From positions 310,001 to 374,000 of the forward strand of contig NZ_CP049905.1 of assembly GCF_011305535.1 (NCBI RefSeq): 64,000 nucleotides of DNA. The letters run 5' to 3'. A program made the position numbers and the translations under genes. This DNA comes from Diaphorobacter sp. HDW4B. Lineage in GTDB: Bacteria > Pseudomonadota > Gammaproteobacteria > Burkholderiales > Burkholderiaceae_C. This document shows, one piece after another, positions 54,710-64,000 of the stretch. Within the stretch, counting starts at the first letter, position 1, and every line of letters starts with the position of its first letter. The notes below the pieces were generated by a model. The model saw only the letters and a program-made list of their open reading frames with translations. It ran no database searches and was not told the DNA's origin.

Positions 54710-56440
54710 TTAGTCTTGTGGATTTTCCAAAGTTTGCGTCGTGGGTTGAAGCTGCGTTTTCGCCAGCAGAACCACCGGCAGCAGGCCCGCCACCACGATC
54801 AGCAAGGCGGCCACTGCGCCCTCTTCGTAAGTGCCTCGTGCGGCCTCGGCATACAGCCAGGTCGCAAGCGTGTCGAAATTGGCGGGACGCAGCAGCAGCG
54901 TGGCTGGCAGCTCCTTCATCGCATCGACAAACACCAGCAAGGCACTGGTAGCAACGGCAGGCTTGAGGAGAGGCAGATGCACGCGCAGCAAAGTGCCGAA
55001 TGCGGTTTCACCCAGCAGGCGCGATGCCTGTTCCAATGTGGATGGGATGCGCTGCAGGCCCGACTCGATACCGCCCACTGGAATCACCAGAAAACGAATG
55101 CTGCAAGCCACGACCAATATCACTCCGAGTGCCATTAACGGCAGCCCAGTCAGGTTGAGCAAGCGGGCGATGCCGCCATCCAGAGCGAGTGCCGGAGTCA
55201 GCAGACCAATCGCGAGCACGGTGCCGGGAATTGCATAGCCGAGCGTTGCCACACGTGCCTGCCAACGCGACGGATGCCGCGTACTCACGCCGTTACGCGT
55301 GGCCCAGGCGATGATGAGTCCGGCGATCACGGTCACCACCGTCACACCCAATGCAAGCGTGAGTGTGTTGCCCAGACTCATCCACAAGCCGGTTGAAACG
55401 CCCTGCCCTTGGCTGAGTCGCTTGTAGGTTTCCCAGCACAGATAAGCGGCTGGCGCGATGAAACCGATGAGCACCGGCAAGGCGGTGAACAGCGTTGCCA
55501 GCCAGGCCTTGGCACCGTGCAGACGCTCGGGTTGAATCGCGCGCATGCGCTGCGCCGAGCCATAGCGTTGATGGCGACGCGCATGGCGCTCCAGCCAGAC
55601 CAAGGCGATGACGACCAGCAGCATGGAGCACGCGATCTGCGCCGCACCGGCCAAGTCCGTGCGCGTGATCCATGTGGTGTAGACCGACACGGTGAGCGTG
55701 TTGACGCCCAGAAACTCCGATGCGCCGATGTCGTTGAGCGTTTCCAGCAAGGCCAGACTCAGGCCCACGGCCAGCGCCGGTCGCGCCATCGGCAAGGCCA
55801 CGCGGCGGAATGCGCCCCAGCGGCTTTCGCCAAGCATGCGCGCCGCTTCCATGAGGTGCGCGGGCTGCGTCATGAACATGGCGCGCGCCGTCATGTAGAC
55901 ATAGGGATAGAGCACAAAGCCGAGCACGAAGATCGCGCCGCCCATCGAGCGCAGATCCGGCAGACGCCACTCGCGCGGGCTGCTGTAGCCCAGCATCCAG
56001 CGCAGCGCGCCCTGCACCGGACCGATGGGATGCAGCAGATCAAGATACGCAAACGCCACGATGTAAGCCGGCATGGCGAGCGGCAAAAGCAAGGCCCAGT
56101 GCAGCAGCTTGCGCCCCGGAAAATCATGTGCGCTGACCAGCCATGCGCAGCCGGTTCCCACGACCAGCGTGAGCACGCCCACACCGCCCATCAGCATGGC
56201 GGTGTTGAGCGCGGCGTCCGGCAACACGTACTGCACCAGATGCTTCCAGTGCGCCCAATCGGCACCCAAGGCCAGCCAGATCAGCGACACCACGGGCGCG
56301 AGCACCCCCAGCGCAATCAGCACCGAGGAGGCCTGCCACAAAGCACCAACGGGACGCCGGCTGAAAGCCGAGCGCCCCGTCACGGGTTGTGAGTCAGAAA
56401 GCGTTGCTGTCGATTCAGCGGTCAAAGCCCACCTTGTCAA
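54710..56440 (-). CDS. Fe(III) ABC transporter permease (FbpB-like, fused two-domain)
   Basis: A 576-aa membrane protein with about 12 segments in two binding-protein-dependent permease domains, each with an EAA-type loop (MEAARMLGESRWGAFRRVALPMARPAL and LEQASRLLGETAFGTLLRVHLPLLKPA). The first segment is SVLIALGVLAPVVSLIWLALG. This duplicated layout is typical of FbpB/SfuB iron permeases. Start: TTG at 56440, overlapping the binding-protein gene by 26 bases. No ATG is available nearby. Confidence 0.9.
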   Translation of the reverse strand: MTRWALTAESTATLSDSQPVTGRSAFSRRPVGALWQASSVLIALGVLAPVVSLIWLALGADWAHWKHLVQYVLPDAALNTAMLMGGVGVLTLVVGTGCAWLVSAHDFPGRKLLHWALLLPLAMPAYIVAFAYLDLLHPIGPVQGALRWMLGYSSPREWRLPDLRSMGGAIFVLGFVLYPYVYMTARAMFMTQPAHLMEAARMLGESRWGAFRRVALPMARPALAVGLSLALLETLNDIGASEFLGVNTLTVSVYTTWITRTDLAGAAQIACSMLLVVIALVWLERHARRHQRYGSAQRMRAIQPERLHGAKAWLATLFTALPVLIGFIAPAAYLCWETYKRLSQGQGVSTGLWMSLGNTLTLALGVTVVTVIAGLIIAWATRNGVSTRHPSRWQARVATLGYAIPGTVLAIGLLTPALALDGGIARLLNLTGLPLMALGVILVVACSIRFLVIPVGGIESGLQRIPSTLEQASRLLGETAFGTLLRVHLPLLKPAVATSALLVFVDAMKELPATLLLRPANFDTLATWLYAEAARGTYEEGAVAALLIVVAGLLPVVLLAKTQLQPTTQTLENPQD

Positions 56441-57449
56441 CCAAAGCGCTGGCCTGCTTGCGATGCTTGGCGATCTCGGTCAGCGGCAGCGGATCGATCT
56501 TCAGCTCGCCAATGCTGGCAGCGACCACCGGATCGAGCGCCACGCCCTTGCGCACCGGGTGCTCATAGTTGGCCTGCGCGTACATGTTCTGTGCGGGTTC
56601 GGAGACCAGAAACTCCAGCAGCTTCACCGCGTTCTCGCGCTGGGGAGCATGCTTGGCGACCGACGCGCCGGAGATGTTCACGTGCGTGCCACCACTCTTT
56701 TCGTTGGCGAAAGTCGGCTTGATCACCTTGATCGCATCGCCCCACTTGCGCGCGTCCGTGCCTTCCTTGGAGGCCTTCATGTGGCCCACGTAGTAGGTGT
56801 TGGCGATGCCGATGTCGCAGATGCCGCCGAGAATGTCGCGCGCCACGTCGCGGTCGCCGCCCGTGGCCTTGCGCGCCAGATTGCTCTTCACGCCTTGCAG
56901 CCACTTCTCGGTCTTGGCCTCGCCGTCGTGGGCGATCATCGCGGCGATCAGGCCGGTGTTGTAGGGATGCTGACCCGCGCGGATGCAGACCTTGCCCTTC
57001 CACTTCGGATCGGCCAGATCTTCATAACGGAAGCTCTTGAGCGGCAGATTCTTTTCGGCGTACAGCACGCGGGCACGCATCGACAGCGTGAACCATTGGC
57101 CATCGGCACCACGCAGATTCGCAGGGATCACCGATTCGAGCGCAGCCGACTTGACTGGCTGCGTCACGCCGCCGTCCACCAGATCGAGCAGATTGCCTGC
57201 GTCCACGGTCATCAACACGTCCGCTGGCGAGCGCTCGCCTTCGGCCTTCACGCGTTCGAGCAGACCATCCTTCACGAACACCGTGTTCACTTTGATCTTG
57301 CTTTGCGCCGTGAACGCAGCCAGCAGCGGCTGGATCAGCGCGGGCTCACGCGTCGTGTAGAGCGTGACTTCCTGCGCCTGGGCAGTGGAGACAGCAGCGG
57401 TGGCGGCCAGAGCGGCCAGCGTCAAAGCGAAAGAAAAGCGATGCTTCAT
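56415..57449 (-). CDS. Fe(III) ABC transporter substrate-binding protein (FbpA/FutA-like)
   Basis: A 344-aa periplasmic protein: signal MKHRFSFALTLAALAATAAVSTAQAQ, then EVTLYTTREPALIQPLLAAF and VKDGLLERVKAEGERSPADVLMTVDAGNL. The iron-binding double-Tyr motif is present as IANTYYVGHMK, as in FutA/FbpA. ATG at 57449. First gene of the three-gene iron-type transporter. Fur control is likely in principle but I see no clear Fur box. Confidence 0.92.
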   Translation of the reverse strand: MKHRFSFALTLAALAATAAVSTAQAQEVTLYTTREPALIQPLLAAFTAQSKIKVNTVFVKDGLLERVKAEGERSPADVLMTVDAGNLLDLVDGGVTQPVKSAALESVIPANLRGADGQWFTLSMRARVLYAEKNLPLKSFRYEDLADPKWKGKVCIRAGQHPYNTGLIAAMIAHDGEAKTEKWLQGVKSNLARKATGGDRDVARDILGGICDIGIANTYYVGHMKASKEGTDARKWGDAIKVIKPTFANEKSGGTHVNISGASVAKHAPQRENAVKLLEFLVSEPAQNMYAQANYEHPVRKGVALDPVVAASIGELKIDPLPLTEIAKHRKQASALVDKVGFDR

Positions 57450-57596
57450 GTGGAACTTCCATGGACCGTTGAACTCTTGCCACCCGTGTTGTCCCAAGAG
57501 ACAAAACAGGGGAATGGCGCGAATGGTAATGCTTCTCAACTAGCAGCAGCCATTTCCCCCTCAAGCCAAGGTGGTTCTCAGTCCTTTGTCTGGCTG

Positions 57597-59432
57597 TCAG
57601 AAAGCATCCAGCGGCATCTGGGCACAGGTCAGATCGCGCTCCTTGACCACCCGCAGCCAAGCGCCGATCTTGGGCAGTTCGTAGTGGAAGAAATAGCGCG
57701 TCGCGTTCATGCGACCGGCGTTCTGCAGGTCGCTCAATGCTGTGTCTTTTTCCAGCACACCGCACGCCACGTCAAGCCACATCCACGCCAGCACCATGTG
57801 ACCGAAGGCCTGCATGTAGGGCACCGCGTTAGCGAGCGCTTCCTCGGGGTTTTCGTTGGCCCATGCGGCCTTGGTGGTGGCGCCCACTTCGGCCAGCGCG
57901 CGTGCGAGCTGGTTGGCGTATGCCGAAAGCGACTCCTGCGCCATCGCCTTCTGGATGGTGGCGTTCACCGTCTCGGCCAGCAGCTTGAGGCCCGCGCCGC
58001 CCAGCATGCGCACCTTACGGCCCAGCAGGTCGGCCGCCTGAATGCCATGCGTGCCTTCGTGGATCATGTTCAGGCGGTTGTCGCGCCAGTATTGCTCGAC
58101 CGGAAAATCGCGCGTGTAGCCGTAGCCGCCATGCACCTGAATCGCGAGCGAGTTGGCCTCAAGACACCATTCGCTGGGCCAGCTCTTGGCAATCGGCGTG
58201 AGCACTTCAAGCAGCAACTTGGCGCGATCTGCCTGTTCCGCAGATGCCGTGCGGCCTTCATCGACCAGCTTGGCGCAGTACAGATTGAGCGCCAGCGCGC
58301 CTTCGCCATAAGCCTTCTGCGCAAGCAGCATGCGCTTGACATCCGCGTGTTCGATGATGGCCACAGGCGCCTGCGATGCGTCCTTGCCGCCCTGTCCCAC
58401 GGGGCGTCCCTGCGTGCGCGTCTTCGCGTATTCAAGGCTTGCGTAATACCCCGCCAAGCCCAGCATCGTCGCCGCCATGCCGATGGCGATGCGCGCCTCG
58501 TTCATCATGTGGAACATGTTCTTCAGGCCCTCGCCCGGCTGGCCCACCAGATAGCCGATCGCGCCCGCCTTCCCGCGCACGGGGTACTTGCCCTCGCCAA
58601 AGTTGAGCAGCGTGTTCGTCGTGCCGCGCCAACCCAGCTTGTGGTTGAGCCCCGCCAGTGCCACATCGTTGCGCTCGCCGGTCAGCTCGCCCTCTTCGTT
58701 CACCAGCTTCTTGGGCACGATGAACAGCGAGATGCTCTTCACGCCCGGCACCAGCTTGCCGTGTTCATCGGGAATCTTGGCCAGCACCAGATGCGCGATG
58801 TTCTCGGTCAGCTCATGCTCGCCCGCGCTGATCCACATCTTGTTGCCCCGCAGGCGATAACGCGGTCCGAGCGGATCGCTTTCAAACCCTTCGCCATCGG
58901 CCTCGGCACGCGTGGAAATGTCGCTCAGCGACGAGCCCGCCTGCGGCTCCGACAGCGCCATCGTTCCCGCCCAGCGCCCATTGAATTCATTGACCGCAAA
59001 CACCAGTCGCTGCAAGGGCGACCCCGCTACCAGAATCGCATTCGCATTGGCCGAGGTGAGCATGCTCGTGTTGATGCTGACCGACGCACACGCAAAAAAA
59101 CCATTGGCCGCCGCCTCCACCACATAAGGCAGTTGCATGCCACCCAACTCGTAGTCCTGCGCCGCGCACAGCATCCCGCTTTCCGCATAGGCCAGACGCG
59201 CGTCGTAAGTGCACTGCGGCAGGATCACCTTCTCGCCATCGAAGTGCGGCTCCTGCGCATCCACGGTGCGATTGAACGGCGCAAACTTCTCGCGCGCAAT
59301 GCGCTCGCAGGTGTCGAGCACGGCATCAAAGGTTTCGCGCGAATGATCGGCAAACCGCTCGCGCTGATTGAGCGACGTGGCATCGAGCCAGTCGTTCAAG
59401 AGAAAGTCGATGGTGGAACGAAGAGTGCTCAT
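57597..59432 (-). CDS. Acyl-CoA dehydrogenase with extended C-terminus
   Basis: A 611-aa flavoenzyme, longer than the usual 380-400 aa, of the FadE5/AidB-like group. Central marks: FNGRWAGTMALSEPQAGSSLSDISTRAE, RLRGNKMWISAGEHELTENIAHLVLAKI, FHMMNEARIAIGMAATMLGLAGYYASLEYAKTR, IQVHGGYGYTRDFPVEQYWRDNRLNMIHEGTHGIQAADLLGRK. The C-terminal ~110 residues are a helical extension. ATG at 59432. In a neighbourhood with thiolase and hydroxyacyl-CoA dehydrogenase, so beta-oxidation. Confidence 0.93.
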   Translation of the reverse strand: MSTLRSTIDFLLNDWLDATSLNQRERFADHSRETFDAVLDTCERIAREKFAPFNRTVDAQEPHFDGEKVILPQCTYDARLAYAESGMLCAAQDYELGGMQLPYVVEAAANGFFACASVSINTSMLTSANANAILVAGSPLQRLVFAVNEFNGRWAGTMALSEPQAGSSLSDISTRAEADGEGFESDPLGPRYRLRGNKMWISAGEHELTENIAHLVLAKIPDEHGKLVPGVKSISLFIVPKKLVNEEGELTGERNDVALAGLNHKLGWRGTTNTLLNFGEGKYPVRGKAGAIGYLVGQPGEGLKNMFHMMNEARIAIGMAATMLGLAGYYASLEYAKTRTQGRPVGQGGKDASQAPVAIIEHADVKRMLLAQKAYGEGALALNLYCAKLVDEGRTASAEQADRAKLLLEVLTPIAKSWPSEWCLEANSLAIQVHGGYGYTRDFPVEQYWRDNRLNMIHEGTHGIQAADLLGRKVRMLGGAGLKLLAETVNATIQKAMAQESLSAYANQLARALAEVGATTKAAWANENPEEALANAVPYMQAFGHMVLAWMWLDVACGVLEKDTALSDLQNAGRMNATRYFFHYELPKIGAWLRVVKERDLTCAQMPLDAF

Positions 59433-59522
59433 GTCGATGGGATTCAGAGAAAGACCAGTGAAATTCGCGCCGAGAATACCCAGTTGCAAGCATCGGCGCG
59501 AGCCTCGGCAGTCACCTCCGCG

Positions 59523-60467
59523 TCAAGGCTGGACCATCGCATGCGCCGCGTTTCTGAGTGCCTGAAGCACCATCTCCAGTGCAGGCCCGGACTCGCGCTC
59601 ATTCCACACCATTCCAATCGGGCCGACATTCGAGGTCAGATGCAGAGGCAACACCGCAAGCACCCGACGTGCACGACCACGTTGTGCCGCACCGCCCGAC
59701 AACACACCAATGGAATCCGTCAACCTCAACACTTCTTCAGTCACGGTTGTCGATGCCGATTCCAGCCAACTGCGCGGCGGCACCATTGCATTGTCCAGAA
59801 AGCTGGAATCGATGGCACGCCGCAATGCCGTGTCGGACGGGGGCAGCACCCACGGGAATTCGCTCGCCTGCTGCCATCCCACATTCCGTTTGCGTGTCAA
59901 CGGGTGGCCCATGCGGACCACGACGGCGTGCACATCGTTGAACAGACTTTCCTGTCGCAGTCCAACGCCAAACGCGCGTTCATCCAGCCTCCCGACGATG
60001 AGGTCGAGCTCATGTCGCTCAAAGCGTGCCCACAGCCCGGCCGCGATGTCCTCGACCACTTGCAGATGCGGGCCTACGGATGCGGACTGCAACTGCACGA
60101 TCATCTGCGGCACCACTTGAACGGCAGCGGCAAGCATCACGCCGACACGCACGTTTCCCACAGCACCATCGGCTACGGCCTGCAACTCGCTGCGCAATTC
60201 ATGTGAATCCGCCAACATGCGGCGCGCATGCCGCACCACTGGCGCAAGAAACGGCGTTGGCCTGATCTGTCTGCCGCGCACGAACAGCGTCACGCCCAGT
60301 GCTGACTCAATCTCGGCAAGCCATTGAGAGACAGCGGGCTGGGTTGCGCCCAGCTCTTGCGCAGCAGCCGTGATGCTGCCGCAGCGCTCGATGGACATGA
60401 GTACCTCCAGATGTCTCAGCCGAAGACGCCACATGTTCAATGCAAAAGCCTGCTCGACTCGATTCAT
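59523..60467 (-). CDS. LysR family regulator (GbpR/CbbR-like)
   Basis: A 314-aa LysR protein with a short N-terminal extension (MNRVEQAFALNMWRLRLRHL), then the HTH VLMSIERCGSITAAAQELGATQPAVSQWLAEIESALGVTLFVRG and a complete effector domain. It is divergent from the Bug gene at 60565, which it probably regulates. 97 bases lie between them. No clear T-N11-A palindrome could be singled out. Confidence 0.9.
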   Translation of the reverse strand: MNRVEQAFALNMWRLRLRHLEVLMSIERCGSITAAAQELGATQPAVSQWLAEIESALGVTLFVRGRQIRPTPFLAPVVRHARRMLADSHELRSELQAVADGAVGNVRVGVMLAAAVQVVPQMIVQLQSASVGPHLQVVEDIAAGLWARFERHELDLIVGRLDERAFGVGLRQESLFNDVHAVVVRMGHPLTRKRNVGWQQASEFPWVLPPSDTALRRAIDSSFLDNAMVPPRSWLESASTTVTEEVLRLTDSIGVLSGGAAQRGRARRVLAVLPLHLTSNVGPIGMVWNERESGPALEMVLQALRNAAHAMVQP

Positions 60468-60564
60468 AAGAAAAACCCATGGAATCAGATGAATTCAAGT
60501 GTAGATCATGATGAAAAAATGGCCGACGATAGCAACCATTCAAACCCCATCCAGGAGATTTGCG

Positions 60565-61554
60565 ATGCGATCATTCTTCGTACCATGCATGCAGCGCATT
60601 GCAGCGAGTGCCATCCTGTCCATCGCAGCCACCACGTCATTCGCTCAGACGATCTGCCCGCCCGACAGACCCGTCCGCATGGTCGTCCCGTTTCCTGCAG
60701 GGGGCGGTACCGACATCATTGCGAGGCGTCTTGCCGAACATCTTCGGGCTGACCTCAAACAAACCGTGCTCGTGGACAATCGCGCCGGAGCCAGCGGCAA
60801 CATCGGCGCAGACAATGTCGCGCATTCGGCGGCCGACGGCTGCACGCTGATGCTCACGGCAGCTCCATTTGCCATTGCGCCTGCGGTGTTCAAAAGCCTG
60901 AGCTTTCATCCGGTGAAGGATTTCAGCGCCGTTGCCAAGATCGCATCGGTGCCGCTGCTCATCGTGACGCGCACGGACTCCCCGCTTCGATCGATCAAGG
61001 ATCTCGTCCAGGCCGCCAAACAGAAGCCGGATGCCATCAGTTACGGTACTTTCGGCAATGGCGCACCGCCCCATCTCGTCGGCGCACGAATGCAGGAATT
61101 GGGCGGATTTCGCATGACCCACGTCCCCTACAAAGGCGGTCAGGCAGCGCTGCCCGACATTCTCTCGGGCCAGTTGGACATCGCCATCATGGACGTGGTT
61201 TCCATGACGCCATTGATTCGCTCCGGCCGCTTGCGTGCCTTGGCCATCACGGGCCCTCAGCGTACTTCTGCCTTGCCCGATGTCCCCACACTCAGCCAAG
61301 CAGGAATCGCGTTCGATACCGTGGGTTGGTATGGCATCTTCGGCCCCGCAAAGATGGGTGGCAGTTCGGCCGATCGCATCAACGCCGCCGTCAACCGGGC
61401 GATGGCGTTGCCGGACATGCGCAAGGCGCTGCTGGACAGCGGCGCACTGCCCATCGAGCCTGCGCCGACAGCCGCGCAATGGCAAACCGAATTCAACGAA
61501 CAAGTGTAGATCTGGGGCCGCATTGCGGACAACGCCCGCATCACGCTCGATTGA
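60565..61554 (+). pseudogene. Bug/TctC family binding protein with an in-frame TAG near the C-terminus
   Basis: ATG 60565 (AGGAG seven bases upstream) starts MRSFFVPCMQRIAASAILSIAATTSFAQ, a signal peptide, then PDRPVRMVVPFPAGGGTDIIARRLAE and the usual Bug body to WQTEFNEQV. The frame stops at TAG 61507-61509. Reading on without a frame change gives IWGRIADNARITLD followed by TGA 61552-61554, which is precisely the conserved Bug C-terminus. A single nonsense codon therefore removes the last 14 residues. The product is 314 aa as read, 329 with readthrough. It may still fold, so pseudogene status is uncertain. Confidence 0.8.
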
Positions 61555-61580
61555 ACCTGCCACCAATACCTGCATCCATC

Positions 61581-62492
61581 ATGAACGACACGAGCTATCT
61601 CGCGCGCAACGCAACAAGCAACTCCGTGGAGGTTCTCAGAAACCTTCCCTACGCCAGTGCAACCGTCCGCTGGACCAGCCCGACACCAGCCCTACGCACC
61701 TTGTCCATGGATGTCTATCTGCCACGCGGAAGTGACACCACATCGCCGAGACCAGCGTTGGTCATGGCTTTTGGAGGAGCATTCCACCGAGGTTGCAAAG
61801 AGGACGACAGCTTCGAGGCCGAAGGCAAGAACACCGCTGTCGCTGAATATTGCAGGCGCTTTGCCGAACGTGGCTATGTTACGGCGTCCATCGACTACAG
61901 ACTGGTCACCGAAGACCCATCACCCGGCTCAACACCTGTAGTCCACAATCCGCAGGACATTCCCACATCACGCGTCTCCCATGTCCGCAAACTCATGGGC
62001 CTGCCACCTGCTACGCCGCAAATGCTCTGGGCAGGCATCGAAGCCGCCAGTGACGACATGGCCAATGCCATCGCCTTCGTCCATTCCAAAGCAACCGAAT
62101 GGAACATCAATCCCCAGTGCGTCGTTGCCGGTGGATTTTCTGCAGGTGCACGCACCGCGCTGAATGCGGCATTTGGAGAGAAAGCGCGCGTGGCAGCCGT
62201 GGTTTCGCTGTCGGGCTATATCGACACCACTGATTTGAAAGCGCATGGTTTGAGCGGCCCGCACGCGCCTGCCGTGTTGCTCATCCATGGCTCTGACGAT
62301 CTGGACTACATCGTTGAAAACACCCCTGCGCTGACTACCTGCCTGCAGGAGCTGGGCATTCGCCACCAACAAGCGGTTGTCGACAATGCCGGGCATTTCT
62401 ACCCTCGCACCGCGCTGGTCCAGGGACACGGCTTGCCGCCGGGACAAGCCGTGGAGCAGACCATCGTGGATTTTCTTGAATCTGTTCTGTAG
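61581..62492 (+). CDS. Alpha/beta hydrolase (esterase-like)
   Basis: A 303-aa alpha/beta-hydrolase. Oxyanion region VMAFGGAFHRG, the nucleophile elbow GGFSAGAR (G-x-S-x-G), acid residue in LIHGSDDLDYIV, and the base in NAGHFYPRTALV. No signal peptide. The enclosed insert with VHNPQDIPTSRVSH is unusual. It follows the Bug gene by 27 bases and probably cotranscribes, so the pair may import and hydrolyse an ester or similar compound (inference). ATG at 61581. Confidence 0.85.
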   Translation: MNDTSYLARNATSNSVEVLRNLPYASATVRWTSPTPALRTLSMDVYLPRGSDTTSPRPALVMAFGGAFHRGCKEDDSFEAEGKNTAVAEYCRRFAERGYVTASIDYRLVTEDPSPGSTPVVHNPQDIPTSRVSHVRKLMGLPPATPQMLWAGIEAASDDMANAIAFVHSKATEWNINPQCVVAGGFSAGARTALNAAFGEKARVAAVVSLSGYIDTTDLKAHGLSGPHAPAVLLIHGSDDLDYIVENTPALTTCLQELGIRHQQAVVDNAGHFYPRTALVQGHGLPPGQAVEQTIVDFLESVL

Positions 62493-62523
62493 CTCGGGAC
62501 TACCGATCACGCGACAGAAGCAA

Positions 62524-62545
62524 GCCCGAGTCGCGCGACTCGGGC
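62524..62545. terminator. Perfect palindrome between esterase and thiolase genes
   Basis: GCCCGAGTCGC (62524-62534) joins GCGACTCGGGC (62535-62545), 11-bp arms without spacer, 6 bases past the thiolase stop and 31 past the esterase stop. A convergent hairpin terminator without a long T-tract. Confidence 0.55.
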
Positions 62546-62551
62546 AACTGC

Positions 62552-63727
62552 TTAAAGAACTTCGAAAATCCCCGCTGCACCCATGCCACCGCCGATGCAC
62601 ATCGTCACGCAGACCCGCTTGGCTCCGCGACGCTTGCCTTCGATGAGTGCGTGTCCGGTGAGGCGCTGACCGCTCAGACCATACGGATGGCCCAGCGCAA
62701 TCGCGCCGCCGTTCACGTTGAGCTTGTCTGCCGGAATGCCCAGCTTGTCGCGGCAGTAGAGGACCTGCACGGCGAAGGCTTCGTTGAGTTCCCAGAGGTC
62801 GATGTCGGACACCTTGAGGCCCAGCTTCTTGAGCACCTTGGGTATGGCGAACACGGGGCCGATGCCCATTTCATCGGGCTCGCAACCAGCCACCGCAAAG
62901 CCGAGGAAACGGCCGAGCGGCTTCAGGTTGTTGCGGCTGGCGTAGTCTTCGTTCACCACCACGCAGGCACCTGCACCATCCGAGAACTGGCTGGCGTTGC
63001 CGGCCGTGATCACGCCACCTGGCAGCGCCGAACGCAGGCCGCTGATGCCTTCCTTGGTCGTGCCTTCGCGCAGACCTTCGTCCACGCTCACGGTCACTTC
63101 CTTGGTGATCAGGCCGATGGTCTTGTCGACCACGCCAGCGGTCACGGTGATCGGCGCGATCTCGTCCTTGAACAGGCCTGCGGCTTGCGCGGTGCAGGCT
63201 TTCTGCTGGCTGGCCGCGCCGTATTCGTCCATCGCGTCGCGGCTGATGTGGTAGCGCTTGGCGACTTGTTCGGCGGTCTGCAGCATGCTCCAGTAGATCT
63301 CGGGCTTGATCTTCTCGAGCGCGAGGTCCTTGATCATGTGCAGATTCATTTCCTGCTGCACGCAGGAGATGCTCTCCACACCACCGGCCACATACACATC
63401 GCCTTCACCCGCGATGATGCGTTGCGCGGCGGTGACGATGGTCTGCAGACCCGAGGAGCAAAAGCGGTTGATCGTCATGCCCGACGCCGTGATCGGCAAG
63501 CCGGCCTTGAGCGCGATCTGGCGTGCGATGTTCATGCCGGTTGCGCCTTCGGGGTTGGCGCAGCCCATGATGACGTCATCGACTTCTGCACCGTCGATGC
63601 CCGCGCGCAGCACGGCCTGCTGCACTGCGTGGCCGCCGAGCGTTGCGCCGTGCGTCATGTTGAAGGAACCCTTCCAGCTCTTGGCGAGTGGCGTGCGGGC
63701 GGTGGAGACAATCACTGCGGAGGTCAT
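62552..63727 (-). CDS. Acetyl-CoA C-acyltransferase (thiolase)
   Basis: A 391-aa degradative thiolase. The active-site Cys is in [13 protein letters not shown] (C90), with [24 protein letters not shown] and [12 protein letters not shown] completing the catalytic set. ATG at 63727. 53 bases after the hydroxyacyl-CoA dehydrogenase stop, so it is the next gene of a beta-oxidation operon. Confidence 0.94.
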   Translation of the reverse strand: MTSAVIVSTARTPLAKSWKGSFNMTHGATLGGHAVQQAVLRAGIDGAEVDDVIMGCANPEGATGMNIARQIALKAGLPITASGMTINRFCSSGLQTIVTAAQRIIAGEGDVYVAGGVESISCVQQEMNLHMIKDLALEKIKPEIYWSMLQTAEQVAKRYHISRDAMDEYGAASQQKACTAQAAGLFKDEIAPITVTAGVVDKTIGLITKEVTVSVDEGLREGTTKEGISGLRSALPGGVITAGNASQFSDGAGACVVVNEDYASRNNLKPLGRFLGFAVAGCEPDEMGIGPVFAIPKVLKKLGLKVSDIDLWELNEAFAVQVLYCRDKLGIPADKLNVNGGAIALGHPYGLSGQRLTGHALIEGKRRGAKRVCVTMCIGGGMGAAGIFEVL

Positions 63728-63779
63728 TGCAATATTCCTTGTGTTCAGAGTGCGAAGTCGAGAAGCGTTGCTGCTCCGC

Positions 63780-64000
63780 TCATTCAAAAGTCTTGCCTTG
63801 TGCGGCCAGATCGACGATCAGCTTGGACGGTGCCCATGCCTTGGCATCGTCGTGCGGATTGCGCGCAAAGCGCTTCATCGCCTGAACCACGTTGAACAGA
63901 CCCACCTCGCCCGCATAGTGCATGGGGCCACCGCGCCAGATCGGGAAACCGTAGCCGGTGAGGTACACCATGTCGATGTCGCCGGACTTGGATGCAATGC
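63780..64000 (-). CDS. 3-hydroxyacyl-CoA dehydrogenase (FadB/FadJ-type), C-terminal end, cut by window edge
   Basis: The last ~73 codons (stop 63780-63782) read [32 protein letters not shown], the conserved C-terminal motif of multifunctional 3-hydroxyacyl-CoA dehydrogenases, ending [17 protein letters not shown]. The rest lies beyond the right edge. It is upstream of the thiolase gene on the same strand. Confidence 0.9.
   Translation of the reverse strand, partial: IASKSGDIDMVYLTGYGFPIWRGGPMHYAGEVGLFNVVQAMKRFARNPHDDAKAWAPSKLIVDLAAQGKTFE

Noticed and set aside
56073-60206. A 1377-codon open frame on the plus strand across the permease, FbpA-like, acyl-CoA dehydrogenase and LysR genes
   Set aside because: It runs antisense to four well-supported genes and its product has no coherent domains. 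GC-rich codon bias leaves such antisense frames open.

Overview
The window looks like chromosomal DNA of a beta-proteobacterium in the Burkholderiales, most likely the Comamonadaceae (Comamonas/Delftia/Acidovorax type). The reasons are moderately high GC with matching codon use, three orphan Bug/TctC periplasmic binding proteins plus CaiB, acyl-CoA and LysR modules, a homogentisate pathway, and an intact rimP-nusA-infB-rbfA-truB-typA block. No phage, plasmid, transposase, integrase or CRISPR array was seen. Genus is inference only.

Layout. 1-4661: housekeeping genes, namely the start of guaB (left edge), a DUF4124 protein, rnfH-ratA, smpB, an EthD-like protein and a 3-hydroxyisobutyryl-CoA hydrolase-like enzyme. 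4862-10630: a six-gene leftward surface-fibre operon with an atypical outer-membrane barrel carrying a C-terminal Ig-like domain, two pilin-like subunits, a small unknown protein, a PapD-like chaperone and a third pilin-like subunit. 11076-15101: a Bug protein, MaoC-like and CaiB/BaiF CoA-transferase module, then a branched-chain-type ABC binding protein. 15286-18356: Amt transporter, a LysR gene broken by an in-frame TAG, and a divergent NAD(P)H oxidoreductase. 18442-26701: the typA-truB-rbfA-infB-nusA-rimP translation block. 26900-30101: thioredoxin-like protein, tri-haem and di-haem c-type cytochromes and an SDR. 30149-32853: rnr and two identical tRNA-Leu(CAG) genes.

33105-42863 is a regulated aromatic catabolic cluster: a divergent LysR gene with a T-N11-A palindrome in front of it, Rieske oxygenase and VanB-type reductase, Bug protein, an MBL-fold protein with altered metal residues, an FAD monooxygenase with a small DUF2783 partner (resembling MhaA/MhaB 3-hydroxyphenylacetate 6-hydroxylase), homogentisate dioxygenase and fumarylacetoacetase. 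The simplest reading is that an aromatic acid is converted to homogentisate and then to fumarate and acetoacetate, with maleylacetoacetate isomerase supplied from elsewhere.

42874-50743: TPR protein, DUF2167 protein plus membrane partner, MocR-type regulator, an unknown 118-aa protein, an intact UlaG/NAPE-PLD-like MBL hydrolase, and a di-haem cytochrome followed by a Tat-exported FAD oxidoreductase. 50744-51495 has no credible gene but is packed with inverted repeats. 51496-64000: Tat-exported alpha-hydroxy-acid oxidase, EamA transporter, an Fe(III)-type ABC transporter (ATPase, permease, binding protein), acyl-CoA dehydrogenase, a LysR/Bug/esterase group (the Bug gene has an in-frame TAG just before its conserved C-terminus), thiolase, and the end of a 3-hydroxyacyl-CoA dehydrogenase (right edge).

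The observations most worth checking are the atypical chaperone/barrel/pilin operon, the two in-frame amber codons in otherwise intact genes, the hairpin-rich intergenic block at 50821-51417, and the extended homogentisate cluster.
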